DNA from: Pedobacter sp. KBW06
GTDB taxonomy: Bacteria > Bacteroidota > Bacteroidia > Sphingobacteriales > Sphingobacteriaceae
Assembly (NCBI RefSeq): GCF_003852525.1
Contig: NZ_QAJL01000002.1
Location: 62,001 to 126,000, forward strand
Direction: 5' to 3'
Length of the DNA: 64,000 bases
In this document: positions 61,315-64,000 of the stretch, one piece after another
How the letters are laid out: every line of letters begins with the position of its first letter
Numbering within the stretch: position 1 is the stretch's first letter
Notes under the pieces: generated by a model
Told to the model about the DNA's origin: nothing
The model's database searches: none
The model's input: only the letters and a program-made list of their open reading frames with translations
Program-made: the position numbers and the translations under genes

Positions 61315-62658
61315 TTAGCTCATAGAAGGGAAAGAAATCCCCTTAATCTTTCTGAAAAGCTCTACTGCATAAATATCTGTCATCCCTGAGATAAAGTCCA
61401 GTACGCTTTGAATTTTAGAATAAGCATCTGTTTCTTTGGTCAGGAACTGCTTTGGAATTAGTTCTACCAGTTTTTTGTGGTATTTAGACTCATTCAGCAG
61501 GTAAGCAGGAATAAATTCTTCCAGCAAACCGCCCATTACCTGATAACCTGCTACCTCTATCTGTACCACTGAAGAATAGTTATAGATCTTTTTATAAGAA
61601 ATCCGTTCAATCTCTTTCATTACGGACAGGAAAGGTTCTTCGATTGCATCCATCAGGCTGATGTTGAAATCACCATTCAGGATAGCTTCCTGTTCTTTAA
61701 AGAATACCGTAGAACATTGCCAGATCAGGGTACTGATGGACTTTGCCCTCATCAGGGTAATCTTGGCATCATTGTCTTCCATTTCCGCCAGTCTTGCAGG
61801 CAATTTCGGATCATTACACAAAGGCAACAACAGCGTTTGCACCTCTTCGTAAGAAAGGATCTTCAGGCGGTGTGCATCTTCCAGGTCAATGATATTGTAG
61901 CAGATATCATCCGCAGCTTCCACCAGGTAGACCAGTGGATGACGTTTATAGACCAGTGGCTCCTCCTGAACCTTAATCAGGTCCATTTCTATCGCAATCT
62001 TTTCAAAACCACTTTCTTCCGACTGGAAGAAGCCATATTTCTTGGTATAAATGTTCTTTTTATTGTGTCCTGCCAAGGAAGCACAAGGGTATTTGGCAAT
62101 AGAAGCCAGGGTAGCATAAGTCAGAGCGAAGCCTCCTGTCCCTTTCCCTGCAAACTGATGGGTGAGGATTCTCAGGGCATTTGCATTTCCCTCAAAGTGA
62201 ATCAGGTCTTCCCATTGTCCCGGACTTACCTGTGATTCGTATTGCTTGCCATCACCATTGGTAAAGTAATGAGAAATCGCCGACTCACCGGAATGCCCGA
62301 AAGCAGGGTTTCCAAGGTCATGTGCCAGGCAGGCAGAAGCGATAATATTGCCTACCTCACAAAGTAAAGGACAAGTCTCATCAATATTGGCATCATTTTC
62401 CTTGATCTTATTGTAAAAGATCGTCCCCAAAGAACGGCCAACACTGGCTACTTCTAAGCTATGGGTTAAGCGGTTATGAACAAACACGCTTCCCGGCAAA
62501 GGAAATACCTGCGTTTTATTCTGCAGCCTCCTAAAGGGTGAAGAAAAAATGATCCTGTCGTAATCTCTTTGAAACTCTGACCTCGCCTCTTTCTGATTCC
62601 CTGCAAACCTGTCTTCATTCCCCCAGCGTTTCGCCGATAATAACTTTTCCCAATTCAT
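61315..62658 (-). CDS. dgt: deoxyguanosinetriphosphate triphosphohydrolase (HD family)
   Basis: 447 residues. Hydrolyses dGTP to deoxyguanosine and triphosphate, controlling nucleotide pools. HD residues: the first His in NRLTHSLEVASVG, the HD pair in CLAHDLGNPAFGHSGESAI, a further Asp in DDICYNIIDLED. RFRRLQNKTQVFPL-type segment FRRLQNKTQVFP is typical. The start MNWEKLLSAKRWG is the standard family beginning. Downstream of the lipoprotein gene (21 bases), same strand. Confidence 0.93.
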   Translation of the reverse strand: MNWEKLLSAKRWGNEDRFAGNQKEARSEFQRDYDRIIFSSPFRRLQNKTQVFPLPGSVFVHNRLTHSLEVASVGRSLGTIFYNKIKENDANIDETCPLLCEVGNIIASACLAHDLGNPAFGHSGESAISHYFTNGDGKQYESQVSPGQWEDLIHFEGNANALRILTHQFAGKGTGGFALTYATLASIAKYPCASLAGHNKKNIYTKKYGFFQSEESGFEKIAIEMDLIKVQEEPLVYKRHPLVYLVEAADDICYNIIDLEDAHRLKILSYEEVQTLLLPLCNDPKLPARLAEMEDNDAKITLMRAKSISTLIWQCSTVFFKEQEAILNGDFNISLMDAIEEPFLSVMKEIERISYKKIYNYSSVVQIEVAGYQVMGGLLEEFIPAYLLNESKYHKKLVELIPKQFLTKETDAYSKIQSVLDFISGMTDIYAVELFRKIKGISFPSMS

Positions 62659-62679
62659 ATAATGGATTAAATTTTAATT

Positions 62680-63981
62680 CTATTTAGCAAAAAAAATATC
62701 AGCAATGCTGTATCCTGCTTTTTTTATGCTCAGTTTTTCTTTTCCTTTTTTATCAAAGATAAACAAAGTGCTTTCTGTCTCTCCTGAGAAAATACCCGGA
62801 GTACTTGCAATATACACATCTCCGTTTTGCGGGTTCACCTTCCATGCCGAAGCAAATAAAACCTGAGCGTCCGCAAAGTTGACAAATTCTTCCGCTGTTT
62901 TTGTTAAAGTATTGAACCTGCAAATCACCCCTAAGGATGTTTCCTGCCAGTAAATATATTCGTCGGTACCAGAAGCAGTAAGAATACCATTGGCCGGCAA
63001 TTTATATTTCAAAGGATCAAGTTCTACAGAATCTACCGCTTTAAAGCTTTGGTCCAGCTTCACAAATTTAGGTTTATTGCTGAAACCCTGCACACCTACC
63101 CAAACGGTTTTGTTTGCTGTTTTAACAACTCCGGCTACATTCTCCTTATAAGCGTAAAGCACTTTAGCTGTATTATTTTCTATTTTCAATAACTGTTTCC
63201 CTGAACCGGCCAGCATGCTGTTCCCGATATAATCCAAAGGCACAAGACTGATGTCTTTCGTTCCGGGAATCAATGTTCCGGAGATCTGTTTGCTGACCAG
63301 GTCTACTGGATATAAACCTGATTTTCTGCGGTTGGTTACATTTACAAAACCGGTCTTTCCATCTGCAGTTGCGAAGTGTGTCACATCTGAAATTCCGGAT
63401 TGCGTAATCACATAATCCAGTTTCAATGTCTGGTCGTCAACCACTGTCAAATGGTTGGGGCCATTCATCGAAGTGATGTAATAACGGTTGTTGTAGTGGT
63501 ACAGGTTATAAGCCGCAGGCGATAGTTTTAGCCCCTTGTTGGCTAAAGCAAATACATTTGGTGTAAACACTCCTTTTTCATCTATAAAAGACAATTCAGA
63601 AGGACCATCGCTGTCTTCGTTACTATTGCTCAGCAATAAAACACCAGCACCATAAGGGCCAAGCACTCTGATTTTATAGGTTAAACTGCTTGTTCCCGCC
63701 TCATTGATAACTTTAAACACGAGGGTATAGGTACCCGGAACCTCTTTGTTAAATTTATAGCTCGCCGAAGTGGCTACTTCCTTATCATTTTCCAGCCATT
63801 GGTAAGCGTTTACTTTACCGGATACTTTTGGGCTTAGCACCAGTTCCTGGTTCATTTTTGTGTTCAACAGACTATCTCCGGCCTGTGCATGATCTACCGC
63901 AGCGACATTTACATTTTCTTTCTTACAGGCTGTAAAGGACAAAGCCATTACGCTTAGCAAGAACAGGATTCTTAACTTCAT
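62680..63981 (-). CDS. lipoprotein with PKD-like domain and DUF5074-type propeller
   Basis: 433 residues; lipobox SFTAC (about C19) then KKENV. Residues 40-110 are PKD-like (QELVLSPKVSGKVNAYQWLENDKEVATSASYKFNKEVPGTYTLVFKVINEAG). Residues 130-433 resemble a beta-propeller of the DUF5074/YncE type (VVDDQTLKLDYVI, KTVWVGVQGF, NGDVYIASTPG). Related Bacteroidota propellers include BtuG-type vitamin B12 binders; whether this is one cannot be told here, because the upstream gene is outside the window. Confidence 0.82.
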   Translation of the reverse strand: MKLRILFLLSVMALSFTACKKENVNVAAVDHAQAGDSLLNTKMNQELVLSPKVSGKVNAYQWLENDKEVATSASYKFNKEVPGTYTLVFKVINEAGTSSLTYKIRVLGPYGAGVLLLSNSNEDSDGPSELSFIDEKGVFTPNVFALANKGLKLSPAAYNLYHYNNRYYITSMNGPNHLTVVDDQTLKLDYVITQSGISDVTHFATADGKTGFVNVTNRRKSGLYPVDLVSKQISGTLIPGTKDISLVPLDYIGNSMLAGSGKQLLKIENNTAKVLYAYKENVAGVVKTANKTVWVGVQGFSNKPKFVKLDQSFKAVDSVELDPLKYKLPANGILTASGTDEYIYWQETSLGVICRFNTLTKTAEEFVNFADAQVLFASAWKVNPQNGDVYIASTPGIFSGETESTLFIFDKKGKEKLSIKKAGYSIADIFFAK

Positions 63982-64000
63982 TTCTTAATTTATATTTTTT

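Overview
The window looks like a chromosomal segment of a Bacteroidota bacterium, most likely Sphingobacteriaceae (Pedobacter or a close relative). The evidence is TonB-dependent receptors with carboxypeptidase-regulatory and STN extensions, an ECF sigma/FecR pair of the Bacteroidetes type, many lipoproteins ending their signal in A/S-C-K-K, several signal peptides ending in FAQ, DUF4468, DUF6266 and DUF4397 proteins, and TAnnTTTG-type -7 promoter elements. No rRNA, tRNA, CRISPR array or insertion sequence was seen. All family assignments are by eye and from memory; no database search was run.

Layout. 1-8109: a DEAD-box helicase cut by the window edge, a YkuK-type RNase H-like protein, a DUF4468 protein, a porin plus ammonium transporter pair, an SRPBCC protein, a YhcC-type radical SAM protein and small unknowns. 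8110-10500: a methyltransferase behind a structured leader, then an ArsR regulator overlapping an AHSA1-type SRPBCC gene, with a promoter/operator visible. 10519-28070: one long minus-strand surface locus of ECF sigma factor, FecR anti-sigma, STN-TonB receptor, two lipoproteins, three fasciclin lipoproteins, an Oar-like TonB receptor and an IPT/NHL lipoprotein, with no SusD. 29448-30806: a plasmid-type Ib partition cassette (ParA, small ribbon-helix-helix partner, repeated sites, strong terminator). 31191-39926: a minus-strand thiazole/oxazole-modified microcin (TOMM) type RiPP operon, which I consider the most interesting system here. It encodes an FHA/winged-helix regulator, a 1275-residue kinase/cyclase-like/AAA/TPR-like protein, a 996-residue fusion of methyltransferase, E1-like cyclodehydratase partner and YcaO, and a 305-residue precursor-like protein whose leader resembles nitrile-hydratase/BMA_0021-type leaders and whose tail is rich in modifiable residues.

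40184-45399: two calcineurin-like phosphoesterases and a TonB receptor that share a 16-bp upstream motif. 45731-49587: a LuxR-type response regulator and 7TMR-DISM histidine kinase overlapped by an LRR protein gene, then a thioredoxin-like protein and a small coiled-coil protein. 49802-64000: SelO, an AAA ATPase/PD-(D/E)XK protein behind twin hairpins, an HxlR regulator divergent from an MFS exporter, a DUF6266 protein fused in frame to a secreted protein, a dGTPase, a PKD/beta-propeller lipoprotein and several proteins of unknown function.

How the genes work together. Proposed TOMM logic: a signal is read by the kinase/cyclase-like/AAA protein, FHA binding of a phosphothreonine partner tunes transcription, the YcaO plus E1-like fusion cyclises Cys/Ser/Thr of the precursor tail, and the fused LCM-type methyltransferase adds a methyl group. 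No dehydrogenase, protease or exporter lies beside the operon. In the surface locus the STN receptor probably signals through FecR to the ECF sigma factor, which would drive the downstream receptor and adhesion lipoproteins.
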